Source: Bacteroidota bacterium (GTDB lineage: Bacteria > Bacteroidota > Bacteroidia > B-17B0 > Aurantibacillaceae). From it: a DNA stretch of 64,000 nucleotides. Of this stretch, positions 40,627-51,195 are shown piece by piece. The position numbers were made by a program, and so were the translations under genes. Numbering within the stretch: position 1 is the stretch's first letter; the number at the start of each line of letters is the position of its first letter. The stretch covers positions 56,273 to 120,272 of the forward strand of contig CAUJCR010000013.1 of NCBI GenBank assembly GCA_963169355.1, written 5' to 3'. The notes below the pieces were generated by a model. That model ran no database searches. It was not told the origin of the DNA and saw only the letters and a program-made list of their open reading frames with translations.

Positions 40627-42702
40627 ATGCTAAAAAAAATAATTAAACCCGTCCTGCTAATTCTTGTTATTAGCCTTACTTCGTTTACATTTTTTCAATT
40701 TGATAAAAATCAAATACTTCAAGATATATTGATGTCCGTTATTAATCAAGTACATTATTCTCCACTAAAAGTAGATGATAGTTTTAGCGAAAATGTGTAT
40801 GAGCTTTATTTAAAACGATTAGATTTGAATAAGAAATTTTTATTGCAAGAGGATGTTAATGCACTTAGCAAATACCGAAGAAGTATTGATGATGAGATAA
40901 ATAATGGTTCGTTTGATTTTTATAAATTATCCGAATCAATTATTAAGAAACGTATCCAAGAAAAAGAAAATTGGAGTAAAGAATTTTTATCTAAGCCTTT
41001 TGATTATAAGGTGGAGGAGTTTTATGAAACAGATGGTAAAAAAACAAAATATGCTCTAACCGAAGCTGAGTTGAAAGATGAATGGCGCAAAATGCTGAAA
41101 TTTCAAACAATTGCAAGGATAGATGAAATGCTTACTAACCAAGAAAAAGCTAAAGAAAAAAAAGATACCGTATTTGTAGAGAAATCTTTTGATAGTTTAG
41201 AAGTTGATGCACGTCGTAAAACATTAAAAGCAAATTTAGATTGGTTTAAACGACTTAATAAAATTTCAAGTAAGGATAGATTTTCGGTTTATCTTAATAC
41301 CATTACAGGTTTATACGATCCGCATACCGAATATTATGCGCCTAAAGAAAAGAAACGTTTTGACCAAAGTATGAGTGGACAGTTTGAGGGAATAGGAGCT
41401 AAGCTACAATCTAAAGATGGTATTTTAAAAATATCAGAAATTATTGTAGGTTCTCCGTCTTTTAAACAAGGTGAGCTTAAAGCGGGTGACGAAATACACA
41501 AGGTAGCGCAAGGTGCTGCCGAACCTGTAGATATTACAAATATGGAAATGGATGAAGCCATTGATTTAATTAAAGGAAAAAAGGGAACAGAGGTGAGGTT
41601 AACGGTGAAAAAGCCCGATGGTACTTTTAAAGTAATTCCTATTATTAGAGATGTAATTGAAATAGAAGAAACCTACGCTAAATCAGCTATTTTAGATAAT
41701 AAAAATAAAATAGGATACATTTACTTACCGATGTTTTATGCTGATTTTACACGCAATGGGGCGCACCGTAGCTCGGCTGATATGAGAAAAGAGCTAGAGA
41801 AATTAAAAATGGCTGGAGTAGAAGGTATCATTGTGGATTTGCGTGATAACGGTGGCGGTTCATTACAAGAAGTAGTAGAGATGGTAGGATTGTTTATCCC
41901 TAAAGGTCCTGTGGTGCAAGTAAAAGATAAATATGGCAAAGTATCGGTTATGGAGGATAAAAACCAAAGCGTTACTTGGGATGGTCCATTAGCTATTATG
42001 ATTAATCATGGAAGCGCATCAGCATCAGAAATTTTGGCGGCTGCCATTCAGGATTATAAGCGAGGTGTAGTGGTAGGAACGCAAAGTTTTGGAAAAGGAA
42101 CTGTACAATCTTTTTATAGTTTAGATCCAGGATTATTGCCTCAGTTTGATTCATTAAAACCACTGGGCGAAGTGAAAATTACTAATCAAAAATTCTATAG
42201 AATTAATGGAGGAGCCACTCAATTAAAAGGAGTTTATCCAGATGTGGTGTTGCCAGATCCTTATGCACTCATTGATTTGGGAGAAAAGGAATTAGAGCAT
42301 CCAATGCCTTGGGATGAAATTACAAAGGCAGTTTATGCTGAATATAAAACTATAAATTATTCGAAAGTGAAAAAGAATAACGCCGATAGAATAAAAAATA
42401 GCACAGCCTTTAAGATTATTGAACAACAGTCAAAAGATTTGAGAAAGAAAAAAGATGATACAAAATATAATTTACATATTGATAAATATAGAGCTGAACA
42501 AAAACAAATTAGAGAACAAATTAAGAAGTATGATGATTTGAAGAATGACATCAAAGGTTTCTCAGCCGAATTAACAATAGATGATAAAGAAAGATTAAAA
42601 AGCGATACCACAAAATTAAATCGTGAGGTGAAATGGACAAAGAATATCCAAAAAGATAATTACATATTTGAAGTAAGTAATATTATTAATGATTTGAAAT
42701 AA
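40627..42702 (+). CDS. Carboxy-terminal processing peptidase (tail-specific protease, S41 family)
   Basis: DPHTEYYAPKEKKRFDQSMSGQFEGIGA; IVDLRDNGGGSLQEV; NHGSASASEILAAAIQDYKRGVVVG. Confidence 0.93.
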   Translation: MLKKIIKPVLLILVISLTSFTFFQFDKNQILQDILMSVINQVHYSPLKVDDSFSENVYELYLKRLDLNKKFLLQEDVNALSKYRRSIDDEINNGSFDFYKLSESIIKKRIQEKENWSKEFLSKPFDYKVEEFYETDGKKTKYALTEAELKDEWRKMLKFQTIARIDEMLTNQEKAKEKKDTVFVEKSFDSLEVDARRKTLKANLDWFKRLNKISSKDRFSVYLNTITGLYDPHTEYYAPKEKKRFDQSMSGQFEGIGAKLQSKDGILKISEIIVGSPSFKQGELKAGDEIHKVAQGAAEPVDITNMEMDEAIDLIKGKKGTEVRLTVKKPDGTFKVIPIIRDVIEIEETYAKSAILDNKNKIGYIYLPMFYADFTRNGAHRSSADMRKELEKLKMAGVEGIIVDLRDNGGGSLQEVVEMVGLFIPKGPVVQVKDKYGKVSVMEDKNQSVTWDGPLAIMINHGSASASEILAAAIQDYKRGVVVGTQSFGKGTVQSFYSLDPGLLPQFDSLKPLGEVKITNQKFYRINGGATQLKGVYPDVVLPDPYALIDLGEKELEHPMPWDEITKAVYAEYKTINYSKVKKNNADRIKNSTAFKIIEQQSKDLRKKKDDTKYNLHIDKYRAEQKQIREQIKKYDDLKNDIKGFSAELTIDDKERLKSDTTKLNREVKWTKNIQKDNYIFEVSNIINDLK

Positions 42703-42776
42703 TTGCTTATGTAACTTTTGTCATTTTTAAGCTCATAGATATCAATTAACTTTGTGAAATAAAAAAACTATTCAAT

Positions 42777-44180
42777 ATGCAAGTAGAACAACTTTATACC
42801 AAATGTTTAGCACAGGGTGCTTATTTTATACAATCTGAAGGAGAAGCCGCAGTGATAGATCCATTAAGAGAATATGCTCCTTATATTGAGTTAGCAAATA
42901 AAAGTCAATCAAAAATTAAATATATTTTTGAAACTCATTTTCATGCTGATTTTGTGTCTGGACATGTGGATTTAGCTAATAAAACTGGTGCTGAAATTAT
43001 TTTTGGTCCTACGGCTAAAACAGAGTTTAAAAGTATCATTGCAAAAGATCAACAAGAATTTAAAATAGGAAAATTAACTATACAGGTATTACACACACCA
43101 GGTCACACGTTAGAGTCTTCTAGTTTTTTGTTATTAGATGAAAATAGAGAACCAATTTGTTTGTTCAGTGGTGATACTTTATTTATTGGCGATGTAGGTC
43201 GTCCGGATTTAGCCGTTAAGTCAGATTTAACACAGGAGGATTTAGCGGGTATGCTATATGATTCGCTACGAAATAAAATCATGCCATTACCAGACGATGT
43301 GATTGTTTATCCTGCTCATGGGGCAGGTTCAGCATGTGGAAAAAACATGAGTAAAGAAACGTTTGATACATTGGGCAACCAAAAGAAAACGAATTACGCA
43401 TTAAGTAATATGAGTAAGGAGAACTTTATAAAAGAGCTTACAACTGGAATTTTACCACCACCACAATATTTTCCTAAAAATGCCTTATTAAATAAAACTG
43501 GATACAATAATTTTGATGATGTGATTCAAAAAGGTTCTTCGCCTCTTTCGGTTGCAGACGTTAAAAAATTAATAGACACCAATCATGCTATTATTTTAGA
43601 TGTAAGAACTCAGCAAGAATTTGCAACAGAACATATTCCAAACTCCATTTTTATTGGTATTGATGGACAATTTGCTCCATGGGTAGGAACAGTTATTCCT
43701 GACTTAAAACAAGCAATTATTGTTGTAGCACCTAGTGGTAGAGAACAAGAAACTGTTACTCGATTAAGTCGTGTGGGGTATGATAATTGCTTGGGTTATA
43801 TCAATGGTGGAGTAACTGCTTGGAAAGAAGCTGGAGAATCTACAGATAATGTAACTTCAATTTCAGCCACTCAATTTGCAGAAAAATTATCTAATCATTT
43901 AACTGTATTAGATGTGCGTAAACCTGGAGAATTTAGCGCTTCTCATTTAGTAGATGCTATTTCTAAACCATTGGATTTTATTGATGAGTGGGTTGGAACA
44001 TTATCTAAAGATAAAGAATACCACATACATTGTGCAGGTGGATACCGCAGTATGATAGCAGCTTCAATTTTAAAAAGACATGGCTATCATCAACTCGTAG
44101 ATGTAGCAGGCGGTTTTGGAGCAATTCAAAAAACCAATGCTAAAACTACTGATTTTGTTTGCCCATCAACCTTAAAATAA
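42777..44180 (+). CDS. MBL-fold persulfide dioxygenase-like protein with rhodanese domains
   Basis: ETHFHADFVSGHVDLA; FSGDTLFIGDVGRPDL; two rhodanese modules (ILDVRTQQEFATEHIPNS; HCAGGYRSMIAASIL). Confidence 0.92.
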   Translation: MQVEQLYTKCLAQGAYFIQSEGEAAVIDPLREYAPYIELANKSQSKIKYIFETHFHADFVSGHVDLANKTGAEIIFGPTAKTEFKSIIAKDQQEFKIGKLTIQVLHTPGHTLESSSFLLLDENREPICLFSGDTLFIGDVGRPDLAVKSDLTQEDLAGMLYDSLRNKIMPLPDDVIVYPAHGAGSACGKNMSKETFDTLGNQKKTNYALSNMSKENFIKELTTGILPPPQYFPKNALLNKTGYNNFDDVIQKGSSPLSVADVKKLIDTNHAIILDVRTQQEFATEHIPNSIFIGIDGQFAPWVGTVIPDLKQAIIVVAPSGREQETVTRLSRVGYDNCLGYINGGVTAWKEAGESTDNVTSISATQFAEKLSNHLTVLDVRKPGEFSASHLVDAISKPLDFIDEWVGTLSKDKEYHIHCAGGYRSMIAASILKRHGYHQLVDVAGGFGAIQKTNAKTTDFVCPSTLK

Positions 44181-44276
44181 AACAATCCTTCTAAAACGAT
44201 AAAATTACCGTTTGTGTAAATGAATGGTTTAATTTTATCGATAAAATTGGTTTTGTTGTTTTTGTTTCCTAACATT

Positions 44277-44669
44277 ATGAAATTGAATATTGTTAAGGAA
44301 ATAGCTTTTGATTTTGGAGTCGCTCAACTCTTAGATAACTATATTGTTAGAATAGAAGTTGTAAGCAATGTTATTATAGATTACAAAGAGTGCGAACTGC
44401 TTAATAATGCAATTGGTGAGTTAAATAACAATAGCAAAAGTTTAGTACTCATGCTTGCCGATGATACATCGCAATTTACAGCAGAGGCAAGAGCGTTTTC
44501 TGCAAGTGATGAAGGGAGAAGATTTACCATTGCAGATGCAATGGTTACTAGAAATTTAGCTCAAAGATTAATAGCTACTTTATATATTAAAATAAATAAA
44601 CCACAAATCCCGAGTAAAATTTTTAACTCAGAAGATGAAGCCATAAAATGGCTATTAGCTCAAAAATAG
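44277..44669 (+). CDS. Uncharacterised ~130 aa protein (STAS/DUF7793-like)
   Basis: VRIEVVSNVIIDYKECELLNNAIGEL...FSASDEGRRFTIADAMVTRNLAQRLIATLYIKINKP. Confidence 0.55.
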   Translation: MKLNIVKEIAFDFGVAQLLDNYIVRIEVVSNVIIDYKECELLNNAIGELNNNSKSLVLMLADDTSQFTAEARAFSASDEGRRFTIADAMVTRNLAQRLIATLYIKINKPQIPSKIFNSEDEAIKWLLAQK

Positions 44670-44781
44670 TTGATAACATGAGTTGTCAAATCTGTCCCAA
44701 TATTATTTTTGATATTTCATAAGAATTAAATATTGAGGCTAAATAATAGGTATTTTATTTAGTTTTTTTTAAATTTATAAA

Positions 44782-45627
44782 GTGTTAGATACTTATTGTA
44801 TATATAATGGTCATTTGGTAAGTTTATACGAACCATCTGTTAGCTTTACTAATCGTGCTTTTAGGTATGGCGATTCTATTTTTGAAACCATTAAATATAC
44901 TAATGGTAAAATCATGTTTCTTGCTGATCATATCAAGCGATTAAAATTAGGAATGACAACGCTTAGAATGAATGTGCCAACAGAATTTACGGTAGCTAAT
45001 ATAGAGCAACTTATTTTTCATTTAATAGAGCAAAATGAAATAAGTAAAGAAGCACGAATTCGATTAACCGTTTTTAGGAATGAAGGTGGCTATTATACTC
45101 CAAGCACTAATGACATATCTTTTTTGATAGAAACAGAGGCGGTTGAAGAAGTAGGGTATGTGTTAAATCAAAAAGGGCTTTGGGTAGATATTTATGCTGA
45201 GATAAAAAAGCCAATCAATAAATTAGCCAATTTAAAAACTGGAAGTAGCCTCATGTATGTAATGGCAGGAATAGCTAAAACATCTATGAAGTTAGATGAC
45301 TGTTTAATCATTAATACAAATGGAAATATAATTGAAACCATTAATTCAAATATTTTTGTAGTTAAAAATGGAACCTTATATACCGCTCCAATTACAGATG
45401 GTTGTGTGGATGGTATTATGCGAAAACAAATACTAGATATTGCGAGTCGATTTAAACTACTAACTTTTGAGCAAACACTTACCGTACACACGCTTACAAG
45501 TGGAGATGAAGTGTTTTTAACGAATGCTATTAAAGGCATTCAGTGGGTTGGGCAATTTCAAAATAAATTTTACACGAACCAAAAAGCCCAATTTTTTACC
45601 GAAAAATTAAACGAACTGACTAATTAA
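44782..45627 (+). CDS. Class IV aminotransferase (BCAT / aminodeoxychorismate lyase family)
   Basis: FRYGDSIFETIKYTNGKIMFLADHIKRLKLGM; DEVFLTNAIKGIQWV. Confidence 0.88.
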   Translation: MLDTYCIYNGHLVSLYEPSVSFTNRAFRYGDSIFETIKYTNGKIMFLADHIKRLKLGMTTLRMNVPTEFTVANIEQLIFHLIEQNEISKEARIRLTVFRNEGGYYTPSTNDISFLIETEAVEEVGYVLNQKGLWVDIYAEIKKPINKLANLKTGSSLMYVMAGIAKTSMKLDDCLIINTNGNIIETINSNIFVVKNGTLYTAPITDGCVDGIMRKQILDIASRFKLLTFEQTLTVHTLTSGDEVFLTNAIKGIQWVGQFQNKFYTNQKAQFFTEKLNELTN

Positions 45628-45631
45628 ATGT

Positions 45632-46024
45632 ATGATAGAATCTTATTACGCAATTGTTGAAGAAGCTATTTTAGCTTTTGGTATAAGTCCCGAACAGGCT
45701 AGAGGAGAACAGCCTGGACAATGGAACTTAAAGAAAGGAAAATTCGATATTTTTATAGATGTGTGGGAGCAAGAATCTCATTTCTTATTTCAGGTGGTGG
45801 CTCCTTTATGTTCATTACCTGATGAAAATAGAGAAGAGTTCTTGTTGTATTTGTTAAAACGCAATTATGGTTTAAGTGGAACTGCCTATGCCATCTTAGA
45901 AAATGAAGTGTTCCTAAAATATACGATGGATGCTACTTTACTTACTAAAGAAAGCATAATAAATACTCTTACAAAAACAGCTTTTTATGCCGAACAAAGT
46001 GAGTTTGTACCTCACGAATCATAA
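45632..46024 (+). CDS. YbjN-like / type III secretion chaperone-fold protein
   Basis: GQWNLKKGKFDIFIDVWEQESHFLFQVVAPLCSLPDENREEFLLYLLKRNYGLSGTAYAI. Confidence 0.55.
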   Translation: MIESYYAIVEEAILAFGISPEQARGEQPGQWNLKKGKFDIFIDVWEQESHFLFQVVAPLCSLPDENREEFLLYLLKRNYGLSGTAYAILENEVFLKYTMDATLLTKESIINTLTKTAFYAEQSEFVPHES

Positions 46025-46030
46025 GAACAA

Positions 46031-46690
46031 CTAATCATTTGATTGTACAATAATACATTCAGCAACTTTTGAACTGATAATTAACTCTTTCTTTTGGCAT
46101 ACAATTGATAGCGATTGATCAAATTCTTCGATGGATTTAACGAAGAGTTTGGCACCAATTATTAAGGCGTTTTTTTCTAAGTATCTTAAAAAAGCCGATG
46201 AATGATCGGTTACACCCATAATGGTATAATTACCTTTAACAAGTCCTTCAGAAAGTTTAATGAAATTACTTTTTTTGATTTTTCCTTTTTCGTCGGGTAT
46301 TGGATCGCCATGCGGATCGTAAATAGGATTACCTAATATAGAGGCTAACTTATTAATAAGTTTAGTGTTATTTACATGTTCTAGTTCTTCGGCAATAGCA
46401 TGCACTTCATCCCAACCAAAACCTAATTCTTTTACCAAATACGTTTCCCATATTCGATGTCGGCGAACAATGTCTAAGGCTAGCTTAGCACCTTGTGTTG
46501 TTAATCGAGTACCGTATGATTTTTCATAAATAACATATTTTAATTCATGTAACTTTCTAAGCCCTTCGGTAACTGTTGCGGGGTTTAATTCTAATTGAAT
46601 CGCAATTTGACTGTTGCTTACAATAGCAGTATTATTAGAAGATAAATTATAAATAGTTTTTAAATAATTCTCTATTGTTTCTTGTCTCAT
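46031..46690 (-). CDS. DtxR/MntR family metal-dependent transcriptional regulator
   Basis: TIENYLKTIYNL...LELNPATVTEGLRKLHELKYVIYE; WETYLVKELGFGWDEVHAIAEELEHV; GNPIYDPHGDPIP. Confidence 0.92.
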   Translation of the reverse strand: MRQETIENYLKTIYNLSSNNTAIVSNSQIAIQLELNPATVTEGLRKLHELKYVIYEKSYGTRLTTQGAKLALDIVRRHRIWETYLVKELGFGWDEVHAIAEELEHVNNTKLINKLASILGNPIYDPHGDPIPDEKGKIKKSNFIKLSEGLVKGNYTIMGVTDHSSAFLRYLEKNALIIGAKLFVKSIEEFDQSLSIVCQKKELIISSKVAECIIVQSND

Positions 46691-46702
46691 CTTGTTAAAT
46701 AT

Positions 46703-46717
46703 TTTGGTATGCCAAAT
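46703..46717. promoter_or_regulatory. Candidate operator in the divergent DtxR-like / di-heme oxidoreductase intergenic region
   Basis: TTTGG-TATG-CCAAA inverted repeat in the short intergenic region. Confidence 0.4.
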
Positions 46718-46772
46718 TTAATAATTATATAATTACAAATAGTAATTTACTTTGATGAAAATATGAGATGAT

Positions 46773-47957
46773 ATGAGAATACTGTTTCTAATAATATTAA
46801 TTGTACAACTTAGTAGTTGTAAAAAACTAATGCCTCAAAAACCTAAAGAAGATGAAGTGTTAGATGGACCAGTTGAAGGCTTAACTCAAGCAGAGAAACT
46901 TCAATTTATTAAAGGAGATGTGGCATTTAATGATGAGATTTTTACACCACAAAACGGGTTAGGTCCTTTGTTTGTTGCTAACTCATGCGGGAGTTGCCAC
47001 GCTGGTGATGGCAAAGGTCATCCATTTACTATACTCACCCGTTTTGGGCAGATTGATAGTACAGGTAATCATTACCTTTCATTGGGTGCACCACAACTAC
47101 AAAATAGAGCCATTCCAGGTTATTTGCCAGAAACATTACCTGCTAATGTTCCTTTTACCAAAATATTAGCACCTGCTAATACAGGTTTAGGATTTTTAGA
47201 TGCTGTAAGTGATGCTGATATCTTAAATTTATCTGACCCATTAGATATTGATGGTGATGGCATTTCGGGTGTGCCTAATTGGATTGCATTGCCTAGTTAT
47301 TCTCAGATAAGAGCACAGGCTATTACCCAAGGGGGAAAATATATTGGACGGTTTGGTAAGAAAGGAGCGACCTATGATTTATTGCAACAAACAGCAAATG
47401 CTTATAATCAAGACATGGGGATTAATAGTTCTTTTGAACCAATTGATACTTACTCAAAGCAGGAGGTTGATCCTGAAGTATCTAATTCCACGGTGCACGA
47501 TGTTGTTTTTTATCTTAAAACATTAAAAGCACCTATTCCTAGAAATCAAAATGATGAAGATGTAAAGGCAGGTAAACAGTTGTTTTTTTCTATTGGTTGT
47601 GAAAAGTGTCATCAGTCAGAATTAAAAACAGCAACATCTTCAATTACGGCACTCTCTAATAAAGTGTTTCATCCTTATACTGATTTATTACTACATGATA
47701 TGGGAAGTGGATTAGATGATGCTTATACCGAAGGGAGTGCCAAAACATCAGAATGGAGAACGCCAGCATTATGGGGGCTTGGTTTATCAAAAAATTCGCA
47801 AGGAGGTAGTTATTTTTTGTTACATGATGGTAGAGCAACCAGTATTGAGTCGGCAATACTATGGCATGGAGGAGAAGGAGAAAATAGTAAACTGATGTAT
47901 CAAAATTTATCTACTAATGAAAAAAATCAACTTATTAAATTTTTAGAAAGTTTATAA
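46773..47957 (+). CDS. Di-heme oxidoreductase family lipoprotein
   Basis: Lipobox LSSC; CGSCHAGDG and CEKCHQSE haem c motifs; WRTPALWGLGLS. Confidence 0.88.
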   Translation: MRILFLIILIVQLSSCKKLMPQKPKEDEVLDGPVEGLTQAEKLQFIKGDVAFNDEIFTPQNGLGPLFVANSCGSCHAGDGKGHPFTILTRFGQIDSTGNHYLSLGAPQLQNRAIPGYLPETLPANVPFTKILAPANTGLGFLDAVSDADILNLSDPLDIDGDGISGVPNWIALPSYSQIRAQAITQGGKYIGRFGKKGATYDLLQQTANAYNQDMGINSSFEPIDTYSKQEVDPEVSNSTVHDVVFYLKTLKAPIPRNQNDEDVKAGKQLFFSIGCEKCHQSELKTATSSITALSNKVFHPYTDLLLHDMGSGLDDAYTEGSAKTSEWRTPALWGLGLSKNSQGGSYFLLHDGRATSIESAILWHGGEGENSKLMYQNLSTNEKNQLIKFLESL

Positions 47958-48397
47958 TGAATCGTCGAGCATTTATTAAATCGTCATGTAAAACGTGTGT
48001 AACAGCACTTCCAGTATATTGGTTGGTGCAGGCTTGCCAAGTTGCAAAGCCAATAACTAATTATCAGTTCTTACAAGGGAAAATATCATTAAAAAAGAGC
48101 GAATTTTTGGTTCAAAAGAATAATCAATCTATGTATAAAAAGTTTATTGTGATTAAGCCTGAACAAAATGATTTTCCAATTGTAATTTATAGAGTTAATG
48201 AACAACAATTTAATGCTTATTCATTAAAATGTACGCATCAAGGTTGCGAACTCACTCCTTATGATATTGCAATGGTTTGCCCGTGTCATGGCGCCGAATT
48301 TAATTTAAAAGGTCAAGTAACTTCAGGACCTGCTGAAACAGATTTACAATCTTATTCCATAACTATAGACAATGAAAATATTTATATTCAATTATAA
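47957..48397 (+). CDS. Rieske 2Fe-2S protein
   Basis: KCTHQGCELTPYDIAMVCPCHGAEFNLKGQVTSGPAETDLQSY. Confidence 0.92.
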   Translation: MNRRAFIKSSCKTCVTALPVYWLVQACQVAKPITNYQFLQGKISLKKSEFLVQKNNQSMYKKFIVIKPEQNDFPIVIYRVNEQQFNAYSLKCTHQGCELTPYDIAMVCPCHGAEFNLKGQVTSGPAETDLQSYSITIDNENIYIQL

Positions 48398-49625
48398 TTT
48401 TAAAAATGCCATCTATGTTTTATTGTTATGTTTTATAAATAACATAGTAGTTGGACAAACCGATTCATTAAAGATTACTCGAACAAAACAAGATACCACT
48501 CAGTTATCTTTAAATATGGATGCTGTTTATAACCGACCATTTTTGAAATACGGCAAAATTCCAATTGCTATTGGTGGCTATGCTGAGGCTAATACCGAAT
48601 ATAAAGTAACGGATGGAATAACGGATGGTTTTGCATTTCAAATGCGAAGAATGACCTTGTTCTTATCTTCATCAGTACATCGAAAAATTAAGTTTTTATC
48701 AGAAATAGAATTTGAAGGCGGCACCAAAGAAATTAATATAGAATTTGCCGCCTTAGATATTCAACTCCATCATTTAGTTAATTTGCGGGGTGGTATTATC
48801 ATGAACCCTATTGGTTCGTTTAACCAAAACCATGATGGACCGAAATGGGAATTTATAGATAGACCTATTTCAGCTACTCAATTATTACCTGCTACATTTA
48901 GTAATGTGGGATTTGGATTGTTTGGTAAAACCTATAAACCAAATTTTGTTTGGTCGTATGAGATATATTTAACGAATGGATTTAATGATCAGATAATAGG
49001 AAATACTGAAAATAAAACTTTTTTACCTGCTACTAAATTAGATCCTAATCGGTTTGAAGAAAGTTTTAATGGGGAGCCACTTACCACAGCCAAAACGTCT
49101 ATTAGGGTAAAGAGAATAGGGGAGTTGGGAGTTTCATATATGGGTGGTGTATATAATAAATTTGAAGTAGATGGCATTAAGCTAGATAAAAAACGAAGAG
49201 CCGATGTTTTTGCAATAGATTTTAATACCGAATTACCAAAAATTCACACAACTATTAATTCGGAATTTGTGTGGACTTTAGTAGATGTTCCAGAAACTTA
49301 TACTCAACAATTTGGCAAAAAACAGCATGGCGGGTTTATTGATGTTGTACAACCTGTATTCAAAAAACCTTTTTGGGGATTTGAGCATACCAGTTTAAAT
49401 CTTGCCATTAGAGCAGAATACGTAGATTGGAATGTAGGTGTATTTAACGAAACTGGTAAAAATATTGCTGATGATGTTTTTGCTATTGTGCCTGGCGTAT
49501 CTTTACGACTATCCACACAAACAGTGGTTCGGTTTAATTATAGATACGAATGGAGGCATGATTTACTGGGTAATCCCTCCATTCGTACAGCAGCATTACA
49601 ATTTGGGATAAGTAGTTATTTTTAA
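48372..49625 (+). CDS. Outer-membrane porin (phosphate-selective porin O/P-like)
   Basis: Signal peptide; IGGYAEANTEYKV...FLSEIEFEGGTKE...GGIIMNPIGSFNQNHDGPKWEFIDRP; C-terminal beta-strand ending in F. Confidence 0.75.
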   Translation: MKIFIFNYNFKNAIYVLLLCFINNIVVGQTDSLKITRTKQDTTQLSLNMDAVYNRPFLKYGKIPIAIGGYAEANTEYKVTDGITDGFAFQMRRMTLFLSSSVHRKIKFLSEIEFEGGTKEINIEFAALDIQLHHLVNLRGGIIMNPIGSFNQNHDGPKWEFIDRPISATQLLPATFSNVGFGLFGKTYKPNFVWSYEIYLTNGFNDQIIGNTENKTFLPATKLDPNRFEESFNGEPLTTAKTSIRVKRIGELGVSYMGGVYNKFEVDGIKLDKKRRADVFAIDFNTELPKIHTTINSEFVWTLVDVPETYTQQFGKKQHGGFIDVVQPVFKKPFWGFEHTSLNLAIRAEYVDWNVGVFNETGKNIADDVFAIVPGVSLRLSTQTVVRFNYRYEWRHDLLGNPSIRTAALQFGISSYF

Positions 49626-49675
49626 AAATTAGATGTCAAATACAAATACAATTCAATTCATGGATCTATTAGTTT

Positions 49676-49845
49676 AACCCAAATTATGTATTAGCAATTC
49701 TATTACGAGCTAAAATCCCTGCAAAATATGAAGCTTCGCAACTTTTTCTCAATCACCGTAGCAGTGGCTACGCTTCATTCGCAAAAGTTCATGTTTTATT
49801 GGGCTTTTAACTCTCACTACTAATTTCTAATGCACAATCTGGGTT
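49676..49845 (-). repeat. 170-bp foldback repeat, copy B (inverted relative to A and C)
   Basis: Reverse complement starts AACCCAGATTGTGCATTAGAAATTAGTAGTGAGAG and ends CTAATACATAATTTGGGTT. Confidence 0.95.
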
Positions 49846-50199
49846 AAACACCTTTAAGATTTTGAGTTTTTTGTTCCCTGATGGTAACATCCAATTAAAC
49901 GAATACGATTCTCTAAAACCCAATAATGCAATACTAATTGGGGCAAATACTGAAATTTTTTTCTGACTTAAATCTGCCTCTTCTGGCATCACAATTTTTA
50001 AACGTATTGGCTTACTTCTTGTGTCTTCAATTACCTCAACGGTAGAATTGATGGTTACTATATCCTGATTAAACTCAGTATCTTTCACGATTTCTGCATT
50101 GGATAATTCAATGCCTAATTGTTTGCCTTCGGGGCTATTGGCTTTATGAAGTAATTCAAATAATTTTTTGTAAACGCTTTCTGATACAATAGGTCTCAT
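49807..50199 (-). CDS. GreA/GreB C-terminal / Rnk-like elongation-factor-fold protein; 3' end lies in repeat copy B
   Basis: GIELSNAEIVKDTEF...VMPEEADLSQKKISVFAPISIALLGFRESYSFNWMLPSGNKKLKILKV. Confidence 0.75.
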   Translation of the reverse strand: MRPIVSESVYKKLFELLHKANSPEGKQLGIELSNAEIVKDTEFNQDIVTINSTVEVIEDTRSKPIRLKIVMPEEADLSQKKISVFAPISIALLGFRESYSFNWMLPSGNKKLKILKVFNPDCALEISSES

Positions 50200-50541
50200 G
50201 GTATTAATAGTTTTATATGGTTAAGTTTTTTTTGAAAAATGAAAATGTATCAATCCCTTCATGTCATTTTACCGAAGCAATTGATAACTCTATAAATTAT
50301 TTAAAGGAAAATTCCCCGTTTGGTTAGTAACAACGGGGGTTATATCACAAAGACTTTATTACTTGATGATAAAAAAAGCCTTTTAATCCAAATTTGATAA
50401 TTTGGCAATATGAACGTGAATATATGAGATAACAAATTCATTACAACTTACACAAAGTTAAGTAAATAAAGAATAAATAACAAGTTAAGATTTGTTATTA
50501 TTAACTGAAAATAAAATGAGTTTTAAAACTGTAAATGAAAT

Positions 50542-51189
50542 TTATTTTAATAAGAGTAAGAGCTCTTGTTTAGTTTCCATTTCTTCAAATTTGCCAGAAA
50601 ATCCGTAGGTAATTGTACTACTTTTGGTGTCTTTTACACCACGTGAGCACACGCACATGTGTGTTGCATCTACAATTACGGCAACATCTTCGGTTTCTAA
50701 TGCTTCTATAAGTCCGTTTAAAATTTGATTGGTTAGGCGCTCTTGTACTTGAGGACGTTGTGCATAATATTGTACAAGCCTGTTGATTTTAGATAAACCT
50801 ACAACTTTATCATTTGGAATATAAGCTACATGTACTTTTCCATAAATAGGAACAAAGTGATGTTCGCAATGAGAATACAAGGTGATGTCTTTCTCAATCA
50901 ACATTTTTCCGTATTGATATTTATTATCAAACAAAGTTATACTTGGTTTATTTTTTGGATCTAAGCCACTAAAGGCTTCCTTTACATACATTTTAGCTAC
51001 CCTTAATGGTGTATCTTTTAAGCTATCATCACTCATATCTAACCCCAGTGTAGTCATAATTTCAAAAAAATGTTTTTCAATGATATGAATTTTATGTTCA
51101 TCGCTTAATTTGAATGCATCTGCACGAAGCGGAGTGTCAAAGTTTTTAGTATTTGGCTGTAAGCACACTCCTTTTCTAATTTTTTCCAT
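50542..51189 (-). CDS. folE: GTP cyclohydrolase I
   Basis: LYSHCEHHFVPIYGKVHVAYIPNDKVVGLSKINRLV; MCVCSRGVKDTKSSTITY. Confidence 0.96.
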   Translation of the reverse strand: MEKIRKGVCLQPNTKNFDTPLRADAFKLSDEHKIHIIEKHFFEIMTTLGLDMSDDSLKDTPLRVAKMYVKEAFSGLDPKNKPSITLFDNKYQYGKMLIEKDITLYSHCEHHFVPIYGKVHVAYIPNDKVVGLSKINRLVQYYAQRPQVQERLTNQILNGLIEALETEDVAVIVDATHMCVCSRGVKDTKSSTITYGFSGKFEEMETKQELLLLLK

Positions 51190-51195
51190 ATCTGT

